Position numbers and translations under genes: made by a program
DNA from: Betaproteobacteria bacterium
GTDB taxonomy: Bacteria; Pseudomonadota; Gammaproteobacteria; Burkholderiales; Casimicrobiaceae
Direction: 5' to 3'
NCBI GenBank assembly: GCA_016717855.1
Contig: JADKEV010000023.1
Span: forward strand, 30,872 to 94,871
Length of the DNA stretch: 64,000 nt
Shown: positions 54,715-63,710 of the stretch, piece by piece
How positions within the stretch are numbered: position 1 is the stretch's first letter
How the letters are laid out: every line of letters starts with the position of its first letter
The notes under the pieces: model-generated
What the model was told of the DNA's origin: nothing
Databases searched by the model: none
What the model saw: only the letters and a program-made list of their open reading frames with translations

Positions 54715-55533
54715 CTACGCCGCCTCGTCGACATTCACCGCCGGCAGGGCCAGGCCGGAGCGCATCCGCAGCGGCCATAGGCTGGCCAGTTCCGCCGCGG
54801 TCTGCATTACCAGCGGCGCGAGTTCGCGGACCCGGGTGTCGGTTATCCGCGCGCTGGGGCCGGCGACGCTGACCGTGCCCAGCGCCGCGCCGCCACCGGC
54901 GGGGCGGATGGCGGCGGCCAGCGCGGTGACGCCCGGCTCCGCCTCGTTCATCGCCAGGCCGTAGCCACGGCGCCTCGCGGAGTCGATTTCGCGCATCAGC
55001 TTGTCGACGGAGCGAACGACGTTGGGTCCGTACTTGTCGGCGTCCTTGAAGCCGTTGCGCAGCGCGTTCTGCATCGCCTGTTCGGCCGGCAACGTGGCCA
55101 GCCAGATCTTGCCGGTCGCGGTCGCATACAGCGGCACGGTGCTGGTGCCCAGCGTGGGCTGGTACACCAGGCCGCCCGAGGCGCCCTGCGCATGCGCGAC
55201 CCAGGTCAACGACGGCCCGTCCACGACCGCCAGCCGCGCGAACTCGCGGCTCTGGCTGGCCAGCCGGTCCAGCAGCGGCTGGCAGATGTCCGGGATGCCG
55301 GTGGCGACATAGAAGCGCTGGCCTAGGATCGCGAGCCGCATGGTCAGCCGGTAGAAGCTGGTGTCGGGATCCTTCTCTGCCCAGCCCAGGTTCACCAGCG
55401 TCGCCAGCAGCCGGTGGGCGCCGCTCTTCGGAAGCCCCAGCCGCTCGGCGATCTCGCCCAGCGGCAAGCTGGCGGCGCCATCGGCGAGCAACTCGATGAT
55501 GTCCAGGGCACGTTCGGCAGGGATGTGGGACAT
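54715..55533 (-). CDS. IclR-family transcriptional regulator
   Basis: 272 residues from ATG at 55533. The N-terminal winged helix (ERALDIIELLADG ... LPLGEIAERLGLPKSGAHRLLATLVNLGW) is followed by the IclR ligand domain with GRK-like ATGKIWLATLP and GYGLAMNEAEPGV. Last gene in a same-strand row of catabolic genes; 52 bp after the dehydrogenase stop. Likely regulator of that operon, binding its substrate or an intermediate. Confidence 0.88.
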   Translation of the reverse strand: MSHIPAERALDIIELLADGAASLPLGEIAERLGLPKSGAHRLLATLVNLGWAEKDPDTSFYRLTMRLAILGQRFYVATGIPDICQPLLDRLASQSREFARLAVVDGPSLTWVAHAQGASGGLVYQPTLGTSTVPLYATATGKIWLATLPAEQAMQNALRNGFKDADKYGPNVVRSVDKLMREIDSARRRGYGLAMNEAEPGVTALAAAIRPAGGGAALGTVSVAGPSARITDTRVRELAPLVMQTAAELASLWPLRMRSGLALPAVNVDEAA

Positions 55534-55585
55534 GGGGGTGCGGGCTCGAGGTTGGGTGTTCGATCCGTGGCGACGCCGGTGCCGG

Positions 55586-56437
55586 TCAGTTCTCGGCCGT
55601 GCCGCCGGCCGCAGCCGGGCGGGCACCGAAGAAACCCATGATCGCCTCGATCTGTCCCGAATGCATGTCGCGCCCGTTGACCCATGCGCAGCCGTCGCGC
55701 TGCGCCTGCGCGATCAGGGGCGTCGGTGTCTCCGACACCACCACGTCGCCCACCAGCGTGCCGGAGTTGAGCGCGCCGATGTCGCCGGGCATCCCGTCGC
55801 CGGGGCGCATGCCGACGGGCGAAGCATTGACGACCATGTCGACATCGCCCCGCTGCGCGGTGGCGGGCGCGACATCGCAATCCGGGAAGGCGCGGCGCAA
55901 TGCCGTGGCGAGAGCCTCGACCCTGCCCGACTCCGGATCGACGATGCGGATCGAGGCGACGCCCGCCTCGGCCAGCGCGCAGGCGATCGCGCTGCCGGCG
56001 CCGCCGGCGCCGAACTGCAGCACCCGCCGCCCGCGCAGCCGCTGGCCCTTGGTTTCGGCGCCGCGCACGAATCCCGCGCCATCGAACATGTCACCCGACC
56101 ACGAACCGTCCGCTTCGCGCCGCAGCGCGTTGACCGCGCCGATGCACGCGGCGGCCGGACCCAGGCGGCTGGCGAACTGCACCATCCGGGCCTTGAACGG
56201 CACGGTCACCAGCACGCCATCCAGATTGCCCAGCGCGAGCAGCGCCGGGATGATCGCGTCGAAGCTGGCGGCGGGCACGTGCACCGGCACCAGCACCGCG
56301 TTGATGCCCGCGGCGGCGAAGCGCCCGGTGAAGACTTCGGGCGAGCGCACCTGGGCGATCGGGTCGCCGACGATCGCATAGAGGCGCGTCGCGCCGGTAA
56401 TACGGACTAAAGGGACCACAGGGACCACGTTCGTCAT
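55586..56437 (-). CDS. Shikimate/quinate dehydrogenase-like protein
   Basis: 283 residues of the AroE fold. VLVTVPFKARMV holds the catalytic lysine, the matching aspartate is in GDMFDGAGFV, and the NADP loop is LQFGAGGAGSAIACAL. It ends with the AroE-type helix GRDMHSGQIEAIMGFFG. The N-terminal GDPIAQVRSPEVF is the substrate-binding serine region, but S-x-S is changed. It is translationally coupled (ATGA) to the CoA-transferase gene, so it likely acts in this catabolic pathway and not in aromatic amino acid synthesis. Confidence 0.82.
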   Translation of the reverse strand: MTNVVPVVPLVRITGATRLYAIVGDPIAQVRSPEVFTGRFAAAGINAVLVPVHVPAASFDAIIPALLALGNLDGVLVTVPFKARMVQFASRLGPAAACIGAVNALRREADGSWSGDMFDGAGFVRGAETKGQRLRGRRVLQFGAGGAGSAIACALAEAGVASIRIVDPESGRVEALATALRRAFPDCDVAPATAQRGDVDMVVNASPVGMRPGDGMPGDIGALNSGTLVGDVVVSETPTPLIAQAQRDGCAWVNGRDMHSGQIEAIMGFFGARPAAAGGTAEN

Positions 56438-58062
56438 GCCCTGCCCTCCTTGCGCGCTGCACGTTCCCGGTGCCACTGCGCCACGCGCTCCGAGCGGTAG
56501 CGATGCGGCTTGCCGTGCACCAGCGCGGCGAGCCCCATCGGACCGGGCTCGAAAATGCGCGCATCCATAGTCTTGAGTTCGCGCGCGACGATGGGCCGGA
56601 AGCCCATGTGCGCGATGACGTCGCGTTCGGCGTCGAGCCCGGGCGCGATCTCGATCAGTTCGAGGCCCTCGGCGCTCACCCGGAACACCGCGCGCTCGGT
56701 GACGAACAGCGCCACCTGCCCGCGCTCGCGCGCCATGCCGGCGCTGTAGCAGATCTGTTCCAGCCTCGGCACGAACTTCCGGTGCCGGCCCTCCTTGCGA
56801 ATCACGGTCCGGCCCTGCTCCCAGGCGACGTCGAGATCGCCCGCGGTCAGCGTGCCGCTGAAGATCATGCAGCGCGCGTTCTGGCTGATGTTGATAAAGC
56901 CGCCGACGCCGATGATCTTGTCGCCGAAGCGGCTGACGTTGACGTTGCCGGCGGCATCGACCTCGGCGAACGACAGGAACGCCAGGTCCAGCCCGCCCCC
57001 GTCGTAGAAATCGAACTGCGCCGGCTGCTCGATCATCGCCGAGAAATTCTGCCCGCCGCCCGAGTCGCGGCCGGTGATCGGCGCGCCGCCGATGATGCCC
57101 TGCTCGTTGGTCAGGTGCACCGCGTCGAGCAGATGTTCCTCGGCGGCGATGGTCGACAGCCCGGTCGAGATGCCGGCCCCCAGGTTGCAGATCGCTCCCG
57201 GGAACAATTCCATCGCGGCGCGGCGGACGATCACCTTGCGCGGGCCGAACGGCAAAGGCTTGATGTCGCCGACCGGGATGCGCAGCTCGCCCGAATAGCT
57301 CGGATCGTAGTCGGTCATATAGGTCTGCCGCTGGTCGGGGACCACGACGACGAAGTCGACCAGGATGCCCGGGATCTTCACGTCCTTGGCCGGCAGCGTG
57401 CTGCGCCGGGCCATCCGCTTGACCTGCACGACGACGATGCCGCCGGCGCGCCGCGTGGCCTGCGCCATCGCCAGCATCTCGCCAAGCACGGCTTCCTGCT
57501 CCATCGTCACGTTGCCGTCTTCGTCGGCGGTCGTCCCGCGCAGGAAGGCGACGTTGACCGGCACCGGCTTGAACAGCAGCCACTCCTCGCCCATCAGGTT
57601 GACGACTTCGACGAAGTCCGGCGGCGTGCACGGGCTCTGCCGCGCGCCCTGCTGCCGCGGGTCGACGAAGGTGTGCAGGCCGGTCTTGGTGATCAGCCCC
57701 GGGCGCCCGGCCGCCATGTCGCGCATCAGTTGCGAGAGCACGCCCTGCGGCAGCGTGTAGGCCTCGATCTTGTTCTCGGCCGCCAGCCGGACCAGGCCCG
57801 GCGAATCCACCAGCGCGCTGGTGATCGCGCGGCGGAGCAAGCCCTCGTGCGCCAGGTGGCTGGCGCCCAGCGCCGCGCGGTCGCCGACGCCGACCACGCT
57901 GACCGACGTGAGCCCCAATGGCTTGCCTTCCGCCAGGAAGCGCTTGCCCACCGCGGCCAGCAGCGCTTCGGGCACCGCGTGTCCGCCGCCCGACCCGCTG
58001 ATCAGGATCGCGTCGCCGTCGGCGACCAGTTGTGCCGCTTCATCTGCCGATATTTTTTCCAT
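56434..58062 (-). CDS. Acyl-CoA:carboxylate CoA-transferase (class I)
   Basis: 542 residues, both halves of a class I CoA-transferase in one chain, as in propionate CoA-transferase. GSGGGHAVPEALL begins the first half. In the second half the catalytic glutamate is Glu320 in LTNEQGIIGG, and GVGGFINISQNAR follows. It activates a carboxylic acid by taking CoA from an acyl-CoA such as acetyl-CoA. It lies 57 bp after the enoyl-CoA hydratase gene in the operon. Confidence 0.87.
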   Translation of the reverse strand: MEKISADEAAQLVADGDAILISGSGGGHAVPEALLAAVGKRFLAEGKPLGLTSVSVVGVGDRAALGASHLAHEGLLRRAITSALVDSPGLVRLAAENKIEAYTLPQGVLSQLMRDMAAGRPGLITKTGLHTFVDPRQQGARQSPCTPPDFVEVVNLMGEEWLLFKPVPVNVAFLRGTTADEDGNVTMEQEAVLGEMLAMAQATRRAGGIVVVQVKRMARRSTLPAKDVKIPGILVDFVVVVPDQRQTYMTDYDPSYSGELRIPVGDIKPLPFGPRKVIVRRAAMELFPGAICNLGAGISTGLSTIAAEEHLLDAVHLTNEQGIIGGAPITGRDSGGGQNFSAMIEQPAQFDFYDGGGLDLAFLSFAEVDAAGNVNVSRFGDKIIGVGGFINISQNARCMIFSGTLTAGDLDVAWEQGRTVIRKEGRHRKFVPRLEQICYSAGMARERGQVALFVTERAVFRVSAEGLELIEIAPGLDAERDVIAHMGFRPIVARELKTMDARIFEPGPMGLAALVHGKPHRYRSERVAQWHRERAARKEGRA

Positions 58063-58119
58063 GTCCGTTTCTCTGCTGTCGTTGGCCGCGGCCGGCAGGC
58101 GCCGCCGCGGCCTTCCTGT

Positions 58120-58926
58120 TCACTTGCCCTTGAACGCGGGCGGGCGCTTGGCGAAGAAGGCGGCGACGCCCTCGTGCAAATCCTCGCCGGAGAATATCTT
58201 CTGCTGCGCAACGGTCGACGATGACAGCGCGGCGTCCAGCGGCAGGTCCTGCGCCGCGGCGACGAGCTCCTTGGCGAGCCGGTTCGACAGCGGCCCGCGG
58301 GCGGCGATGACGGCGGCCATTGCGCGCGCGCCGGCGAGCGCCGTCCCGTCGGTAACGATGCGGTTCACCAGCCCCCAGGTCAGCGCCTGTTCATCGGTGA
58401 CCGTCTCGCCGGTAAACAACATCTGCTTGGCGCGCGCGGGGCCGATCAGGCGCGTCAGCCGCACCGAGCCGCTGCCCGCGAGCCCGCCCAGGCGCGACTC
58501 GGTCAAGCCGAGCGCGACGCCGGCCCGGGACACGCGCAGGTCGCAGGCCAGCGCGAGTTCCAGCCCGCCGCCCAGCGCCGGGCCGTCGATCGCGGCGATC
58601 GTCGGCATCGGCAGACTGGCCAGCTGGCGGAGCACCATGTCCTCGAACAGGATCTTGTGCTCGCTGGCGTCGTGCCGCAGATGCGCGAATTCGTTGATGT
58701 CGCTGCCGGCGCAGAACGCGCGGGCAGATCCGCCGTGCAGGATCACGCAACGGATGTCGTCACGCGCGGCGAGTGCCGTCAGCGCCTTGTTCAGCGCGCG
58801 CAGCAGTTCCTTGTTGACCAGGTTGAGCGGGCCGCTGTCGAGCGCGACTTCGGCGACCGTCCCGGCGATGACGATGGTGACGGGCGGCTTGGCGGCGGCG
58901 CCGGCCTTGACGTCTGAGCCGCTCAT
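58120..58926 (-). CDS. Enoyl-CoA hydratase/isomerase family
   Basis: 268 residues of the crotonase fold: AFCAGSDINEF (oxyanion loop), IDGPALGGGLELALACDLR, and LGLTESRLGGLAGSGSVRLTRLIG. The usual second glutamate position is occupied within TESRLGG. Its start overlaps the ABC ATPase stop as ATGA. It hydrates or isomerises an unsaturated acyl-CoA from the operon's substrate. Confidence 0.87.
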   Translation of the reverse strand: MSGSDVKAGAAAKPPVTIVIAGTVAEVALDSGPLNLVNKELLRALNKALTALAARDDIRCVILHGGSARAFCAGSDINEFAHLRHDASEHKILFEDMVLRQLASLPMPTIAAIDGPALGGGLELALACDLRVSRAGVALGLTESRLGGLAGSGSVRLTRLIGPARAKQMLFTGETVTDEQALTWGLVNRIVTDGTALAGARAMAAVIAARGPLSNRLAKELVAAAQDLPLDAALSSSTVAQQKIFSGEDLHEGVAAFFAKRPPAFKGK

Positions 58927-59777
58927 GCCGCGCCCGCCTGCGCCTTGGGCACGTCGATGCCGTGCAGCACGCCCATCTTCTCGAACAGCGCGTAGATCCG
59001 GTCCACGTACGCGGCGAACTCCGGCGCGTCGCCCAGCACGATGGGCCGGGGACGGGGCAGATCCACCCTGATCTCTTCGACCACTTCCCCGGGACTGGGA
59101 CTCATCACGAAAATCCGGTCGGAGAGGCCGACCGCCTCTTCCACGCTATGGGTGATGAACAGCACGGTGGGCCGGCGGCGCAGCCATAGCGACTCCAGGT
59201 CCATCCGCACCTGCAACCGGGTCAGCGCGTCCAGCGCCCCGAACGGCTCGTCCATCAGGATCACCGACGGATCGTGGACCAGCGTGCGCGCAAGCGATAC
59301 GCGCTGGCGCATCCCGCCAGACAACTGCCGCGGGTACTTGTCCGCCGCGTGCGTCAGGCGCAGCTGGTCGAACAGTTCCCGCGCCCTCGCCTCGATCTTC
59401 TTCTTCGGCAGGCCGCGGATGTCCGCCTGCAGCATCACGTTGTCCAGCGCGCTGCGGAAGTCCAGCAGCAGGTGATCCTGGAACGCGATCCCGACATCGG
59501 TGATGGGCCTGGTCACCGACTTGCCGCCGACGACGATGTCGCCGCCGCTGCGCTTGAGCAGCCCCGCCACCATCAGCAGCAGCGTGCTCTTGCCGCAGCC
59601 GGACGGTCCTACCACCGAGATGAACTCGCCCGGCTCGATGTGGATGTCGATTTCCTTCAGCGCGAGGAACGGGTTGTCGCCGTCCTCGCCGAAGGTCTTC
59701 GACACGCGGCTGATGCGGATCGGGACGCCGGACTTCGTCGCCGTCCCGTGCCCGCCCGCTGCCGGCGTGGCCGTCAC
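58923..59777 (-). CDS. ABC transporter ATPase (nitrate/sulfonate/taurine type)
   Basis: 284 residues from GTG at 59777, overlapping the MaoC stop as GTGA. Walker A GPSGCGKST, Q-loop AFQDHLLLDFRSALDNV, signature LSGGMRQRVSLAR, Walker B VILMDEPFGALD, and switch His in LFITHSVEEAV. Together with the permease at 61444 and the binding protein at 60328 it forms an importer, although two enzyme genes interleave. Confidence 0.9.
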   Translation of the reverse strand: MTATPAAGGHGTATKSGVPIRISRVSKTFGEDGDNPFLALKEIDIHIEPGEFISVVGPSGCGKSTLLLMVAGLLKRSGGDIVVGGKSVTRPITDVGIAFQDHLLLDFRSALDNVMLQADIRGLPKKKIEARARELFDQLRLTHAADKYPRQLSGGMRQRVSLARTLVHDPSVILMDEPFGALDALTRLQVRMDLESLWLRRRPTVLFITHSVEEAVGLSDRIFVMSPSPGEVVEEIRVDLPRPRPIVLGDAPEFAAYVDRIYALFEKMGVLHGIDVPKAQAGAA

Positions 59778-60286
59778 TGCGCCTCTCCGGCCGGCGCGCC
59801 GCTGGCAACGACGCCCGCCAGCGGCACCTTGGAGACCAGCAGCGCCTTCTTGCCCCGCTGGACGACACCGCCGTCCTGGTTGACGATCTCCACGTCGAAC
59901 ACGGCGATCGCCTGCGTCGGCCGGGACTTGCTGTCCCGCAGTTCGCCCAGCGTGTAGTTCACGAAAATGGTGTCGCCGACGAAAATGGGTCCGACGAACT
60001 TCCATCCGTCGATGCCCAGGAACGCCACCGCGGTCTCCCGCAGTTCGCCGGTCCGCGGCCACATCAGGCCGTGGGCGTACGCGAGTCCCAGCATCCCGTG
60101 CGCCACCCGACGGCCGAACTGGCTGCTCTTCGCGTACACGTCGCTGGTGTGCAGCTCGGAGTAGTCGCCGGTCAGGCCGGCGAACGCGACCAAATCGGCG
60201 TCGGTGATCGTGCGGCCCGGACTGCGGAATGCCATCCCCACATGCAGGTCGGCATAGCGCAGCCCGGATTGTCGATGGTCAGCCAT
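59774..60286 (-). CDS. MaoC-like dehydratase (hot-dog fold)
   Basis: 170 residues. The hydratase 2 motif reads AFAGLTGDYSELHTSDVYAK followed by FGRRVAHGMLGLAYAHGL, giving the catalytic Asp/His pair region. Such enzymes hydrate trans-2-enoyl-CoA to the (R)-3-hydroxy form. It sits between the binding-protein and ATPase genes of the transporter, which ties the importer to acyl-CoA catabolism. Confidence 0.85.
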   Translation of the reverse strand: MADHRQSGLRYADLHVGMAFRSPGRTITDADLVAFAGLTGDYSELHTSDVYAKSSQFGRRVAHGMLGLAYAHGLMWPRTGELRETAVAFLGIDGWKFVGPIFVGDTIFVNYTLGELRDSKSRPTQAIAVFDVEIVNQDGGVVQRGKKALLVSKVPLAGVVASGAPAGEAQ

Positions 60287-60327
60287 GACGAAATCCTCTC
60301 AACCTTCGGCGTTCCCGGGCCGGCGCC

Positions 60328-61338
60328 TCAGGACTTGCAGGCGCGCATCTGCGAAACCGGCGGCAGATAGTCGTTGGTGTAGTAGGACTTCGGGTCCTGG
60401 CCGGCGGGCAGCAGCTTGACCTGGGAGAGCAGGTCCTGGCTCTTGGTCCACAGCGCGTCTTCGGCCTTGCCGATGTACTTCGCGCCGCCGCTGCAGAACA
60501 ACGGCGTGATCGCCGCCAATTCGGATGCCGCCAGCTTTTCGTTCATGTTCGGGAACGTCGCCTTCAAGTCCTTGACCGTCTTGTCCGGATTGTCGAGCGC
60601 GAAGCTCCAGCCTTTCAGGCTGGCCGCGATGAACTTCTTGACCACTTCCGGATTGTCCTTGATGTAGCTGTTGCTGGCGAAGATCGACGTGCTGACCGTC
60701 GGCACGCCGTGGTCGGCGAACCGGTACACGTCCAGCGTCGCGCCCTGCGCTTCGAGCTGGATCTGGTAGGCGTCGATCGAACCCAGGATCGCGTCGACCT
60801 GGCCCTGCAGCAGCGAGGGCACCATCGACGTCGGCGGCATGTTGATCAGGCTCAGGTCCGATTCCTTCAGGCCGTTGGCGGTCAGGAAAAGCGGCAACAT
60901 CGTCGTCTGCGAGGAACCGGAGGGCACGCCCACCTTCTTGCCGGCAAGATCCTTGACCGACTTGATGCCCGTCTTCTTCAGCGCCAGCACGGCATTCGGG
61001 TTCGACTGGTACACGGTCGAGAGCACCTTCATCGGCGCGCCCTTGGCGATCAGCTGGCTGATCGCGACCGCGTCGGCGTAGGCGATCTGCGACTGGTTGG
61101 CCGCGACCATCTGCGCGGTGTTGCCCGAGCCGTTGCCCTCGACGACCTTGACGTCGAGGCCGGCCGCCTTGTAATAGCCTTCGACGAGCGCGGCGGCGAA
61201 GCCCGCGTTCGCGCCGCCCGCCACCCAGTTGAGCTGGAAGGTGATGGGAGTCTGGGCAGCCGCGTTGCCGCTGACGAACACGGCGAGCGTGGAGGCGATG
61301 GCGCCGGCCACGAACAATTTGCTGATCGATTTACGCAT
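60328..61338 (-). CDS. ABC substrate-binding protein, SsuA/NMT1-THI5 type
   Basis: 336 residues from the second ATG (61338), which has GGA at the right distance. Signal peptide ending NAAAQTP. The fold starts ITFQLNWVAGGANAGFAAAL, with YADAVAISQLIAKGAP and KKVGVPSGSSQTTML typical of the SsuA/ThiY group. It binds the imported solute, probably an aromatic or alicyclic acid given the operon, but ligand identity is not readable. Confidence 0.87.
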   Translation of the reverse strand: MRKSISKLFVAGAIASTLAVFVSGNAAAQTPITFQLNWVAGGANAGFAAALVEGYYKAAGLDVKVVEGNGSGNTAQMVAANQSQIAYADAVAISQLIAKGAPMKVLSTVYQSNPNAVLALKKTGIKSVKDLAGKKVGVPSGSSQTTMLPLFLTANGLKESDLSLINMPPTSMVPSLLQGQVDAILGSIDAYQIQLEAQGATLDVYRFADHGVPTVSTSIFASNSYIKDNPEVVKKFIAASLKGWSFALDNPDKTVKDLKATFPNMNEKLAASELAAITPLFCSGGAKYIGKAEDALWTKSQDLLSQVKLLPAGQDPKSYYTNDYLPPVSQMRACKS

Positions 61339-61443
61339 GTGCATTCCTTTCGAGGTGAAAGACGAGGGCTGACCGCAAGGTCGCCCGGTACAGGGGTTCT
61401 TCATGTGGCCGCGATCGGGGAACGCCCTGACCCCTGGATCGCG

Positions 61444-62211
61444 TTAGTTGTTCTTGGCACGCTCCCACGGCGTCATCGCCCACTCGGCGAATTCGACGAT
61501 GTAGTTGATCACGATGCCGATCAGCGTGAGCACGACCAGCACGGCAAACGTGAGCTCCATGTCCATGGTGCTGGTGCCGCGCAGCAGCACGTAGCCCAGG
61601 CCCTTGTTGGCGCCGACGAACTCGGCGACGATGGCCGCGGTCGTGGCGATCGTGGCCGAAGTCTTGACCCCGGAGAAGATGACCGGCAGCGCCGCCGGGA
61701 TCCGCAGGTAGCGAAACGTCTGCCACCAGCTCGCGCCCATCGACTGCGTCAGGAACAGCAGCCGCGTGTCCAGGATCTGGAAGCCGCTGATGCTGGCCAG
61801 CAGCAGCGGGAAGAATGTCATCAGCAGCGTGAGCAGGACCTTCGATTCGATGCCGAAGCCCAGCCAGACCAGGAACAGCGGCGCGACCGCGATCTTGGGC
61901 ACCAGCTGCAGGAACATCAGCGGGGGGTAGACGATCTGCTTGGCCAGCATCGACAGCGCGATGAACAGCCCGAGCGGGATTGCGGTCACGAGCGTCAGGC
62001 CGAAGCCCAGCACGATCTCGGTCAGCGTGACCAGCGAGTTTTCCCACAGCTGGGGCGCGTCCGAGATCAGCCGGCTGAAGACCCCGGCCGGACCCGGCAG
62101 CAGGTACGGCGGTATCTTGAACACCGGGATCGCTGCCGCCCACAGCCCGATGATGATGACGAAGGTCAGCGGGGGCAGCAGGTTCCATCCAATGCGCTTG
62201 GCGTTGCGCAT
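61444..62211 (-). CDS. ABC transporter permease (SsuC/TauC type)
   Basis: 255 residues with six helices and the EAA-loop LTQSMGASWWQTFRYLRIPAALP near residue 170. First gene of the same-strand operon ending with the IclR regulator. Transport pairs with the ATPase at 58923 and the binding protein at 60328. Confidence 0.88.
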   Translation of the reverse strand: MRNAKRIGWNLLPPLTFVIIIGLWAAAIPVFKIPPYLLPGPAGVFSRLISDAPQLWENSLVTLTEIVLGFGLTLVTAIPLGLFIALSMLAKQIVYPPLMFLQLVPKIAVAPLFLVWLGFGIESKVLLTLLMTFFPLLLASISGFQILDTRLLFLTQSMGASWWQTFRYLRIPAALPVIFSGVKTSATIATTAAIVAEFVGANKGLGYVLLRGTSTMDMELTFAVLVVLTLIGIVINYIVEFAEWAMTPWERAKNN

Positions 62212-62612
62212 GGCGCGGGATTGCCTGGGCTTGATAGCGGCCGGCCGGCGCTGCCGGCGCTACTAGTGGCGAGCCCTGCTGGCTGTGCACGCTGTCACCC
62301 TCCTGTGGCGATCGATTCATGTTGAAGCCGATGGATGCCGGCGATCGCCGGGGTTGGCGAGACGTCCGAAAGTCACCTAACCTTGTCAGGCATTCATTGA
62401 TTGAACGGCATTCTATCTTAATTTTTGGAGGAGGTGTGCGCCTGCCGGGACATTCAGGGCAGAGGTTCTATCTGGCTTTGCGCGTGACCAGCAGCGCGAC
62501 CACACCGGCCGCCATCACAATCAGCGACACGTGCACCGCGTCGCGGCTCGCCGCATAGGCCACGCTCGACCAGGCGAACCGTTGGTGGCGGAGGAGCGGT
62601 CGGACCGAACGG
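62212..62612. other. Intergenic region with a possible gene remnant
   Basis: 401 bp upstream of the ABC operon. Apart from the fragment at 62468-62611, it holds an AT-rich patch (62410-62430, CATTCTATCTTAATTTTTGG) and presumably the operon promoter. No clear hairpin. Confidence 0.4.
62468..62611 (-). pseudogene. Possible 3' remnant of a membrane transporter gene
   Basis: A frame ending in TAG (62470-62468) encodes FAWSSVAYAASRDAVHVSLI and then VMAAGVVALLVTRKAR, a final hydrophobic helix with a basic tail as in MFS transporters. It has no start and its upstream end runs into the Bug gene. It may be chance; confidence is low. Confidence 0.25.
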
Positions 62613-63584
62613 TTACTTCTTCGGAATGCGGGCGATCTCGGCGAGCTTGGCCCAGCGCGCGATTTCCGAGTGCACGAAGCCGCGGAGCTCTGCGGACGAC
62701 ATCGGCAGTGGCGTCGCGCCCATCTTGTGGAGATATTCCTTCGTCTGCGGCTTGGCGAGAGTGTTGTTGATCTCTTTGTTCAGCCGCTCGACGATGGCGG
62801 GGTCGGTCTTGGCCGGCACGAAGGCGGCGGCCCAGCTCACGAGGAGGACGTCCTTGAACCCCGCCTCGGTCATCGTGGGCACCTTGGGCAGCAGCGGGAC
62901 GCGGGTCGTGTCGGTGACGGCGAGCGCCTTGATCGTCCCGGCGTTGACAAAGCCCGCTGCCGCGAATGGGTCGGCGAAGAACATGTCGATCTGGCCGCCG
63001 ACCAGATCCTGCAGCGCCTGGGGCGTTCCGCGATAGGGAACATCAATCATGTCGATCTTCGCCGACGCCTTCAGGAGTTCCGCGGCCACGCGGCTCGACG
63101 TGTTGCCGGTGCCGAAGGACAGTCCCTTCGTCGCGGCGCGCTCCCTCGCAACCTTGACGAAGCCCGCTACGTCATCCGCGGGAAAGTCCGCCCGCACGCC
63201 CAGGAGCTGCGGGATGCGCATGATGCCGCCGACCGGTTCGAAGTCTTTCTCCGGATCGTAGGGCAGCTGGTTGTAGATCGCCGGGTTGACGCCATGGGAC
63301 GAGTTGGTGGTCACGAACAGCGTGTAGCCGTCCGGTGGAGCCGCTTGACGTTCTGCGCCGCGACGATGCCGTCGGCGCCCCCGCCTGGTTTTCGACGACG
63401 ACCGGCTGCCCCAGGCTCTTGCGCAGATCCTCCGCGATGAAGCGCGCGACACCGTCGGTCGCGCTGCCAGCCGGAACGGCACGATCATCTTGATGGCGCG
63501 CTCCGGATACGATTGCGCCGTCGCCGCGAGCGGCAGGGCCGCGGCGAGTGCGAGCGTCGCGAGAATTCGTTTGCATGTCTTCAT
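62613..63584 (-). CDS. Bug/TctC-family solute-binding protein with local frameshifts
   Basis: About 323 residues from ATG at 63584 (AGAGGA upstream). Signal peptide LATLALAAALPLAATAQS, then SYPERAIKMIVPF. From there to about residue 85 the sequence is scrambled. Restoring one C near 63482, one G near 63385 and one G near 63345 gives PAGSATDGVARFIAEDLRKS, QPVVVENQAGG and then PPDGYTLFVTTNSSHG, a normal Bug protein. The three losses sum to a codon, so the downstream part is in frame. No tctA/B genes are adjacent. Confidence 0.8.
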   Translation of the reverse strand: MKTCKRILATLALAAALPLAATAQSYPERAIKMIVPFRLAARPTVSRASSRRICARAWGSRSSSKTRRGRRRHRRGAERQAAPPDGYTLFVTTNSSHGVNPAIYNQLPYDPEKDFEPVGGIMRIPQLLGVRADFPADDVAGFVKVARERAATKGLSFGTGNTSSRVAAELLKASAKIDMIDVPYRGTPQALQDLVGGQIDMFFADPFAAAGFVNAGTIKALAVTDTTRVPLLPKVPTMTEAGFKDVLLVSWAAAFVPAKTDPAIVERLNKEINNTLAKPQTKEYLHKMGATPLPMSSAELRGFVHSEIARWAKLAEIARIPKK

Positions 63585-63710
63585 CTCTTTCCTCTTCATG
63601 TTTGCCGCATCGAATTGCTACGGCCGATTGCTGGAATCGACGGGTCGTAGGCCCACAGGGCCTGCCACCGTCATGATCTTCATCGTCTGCCTGCGGGTGG
63701 CCACGAAAGT

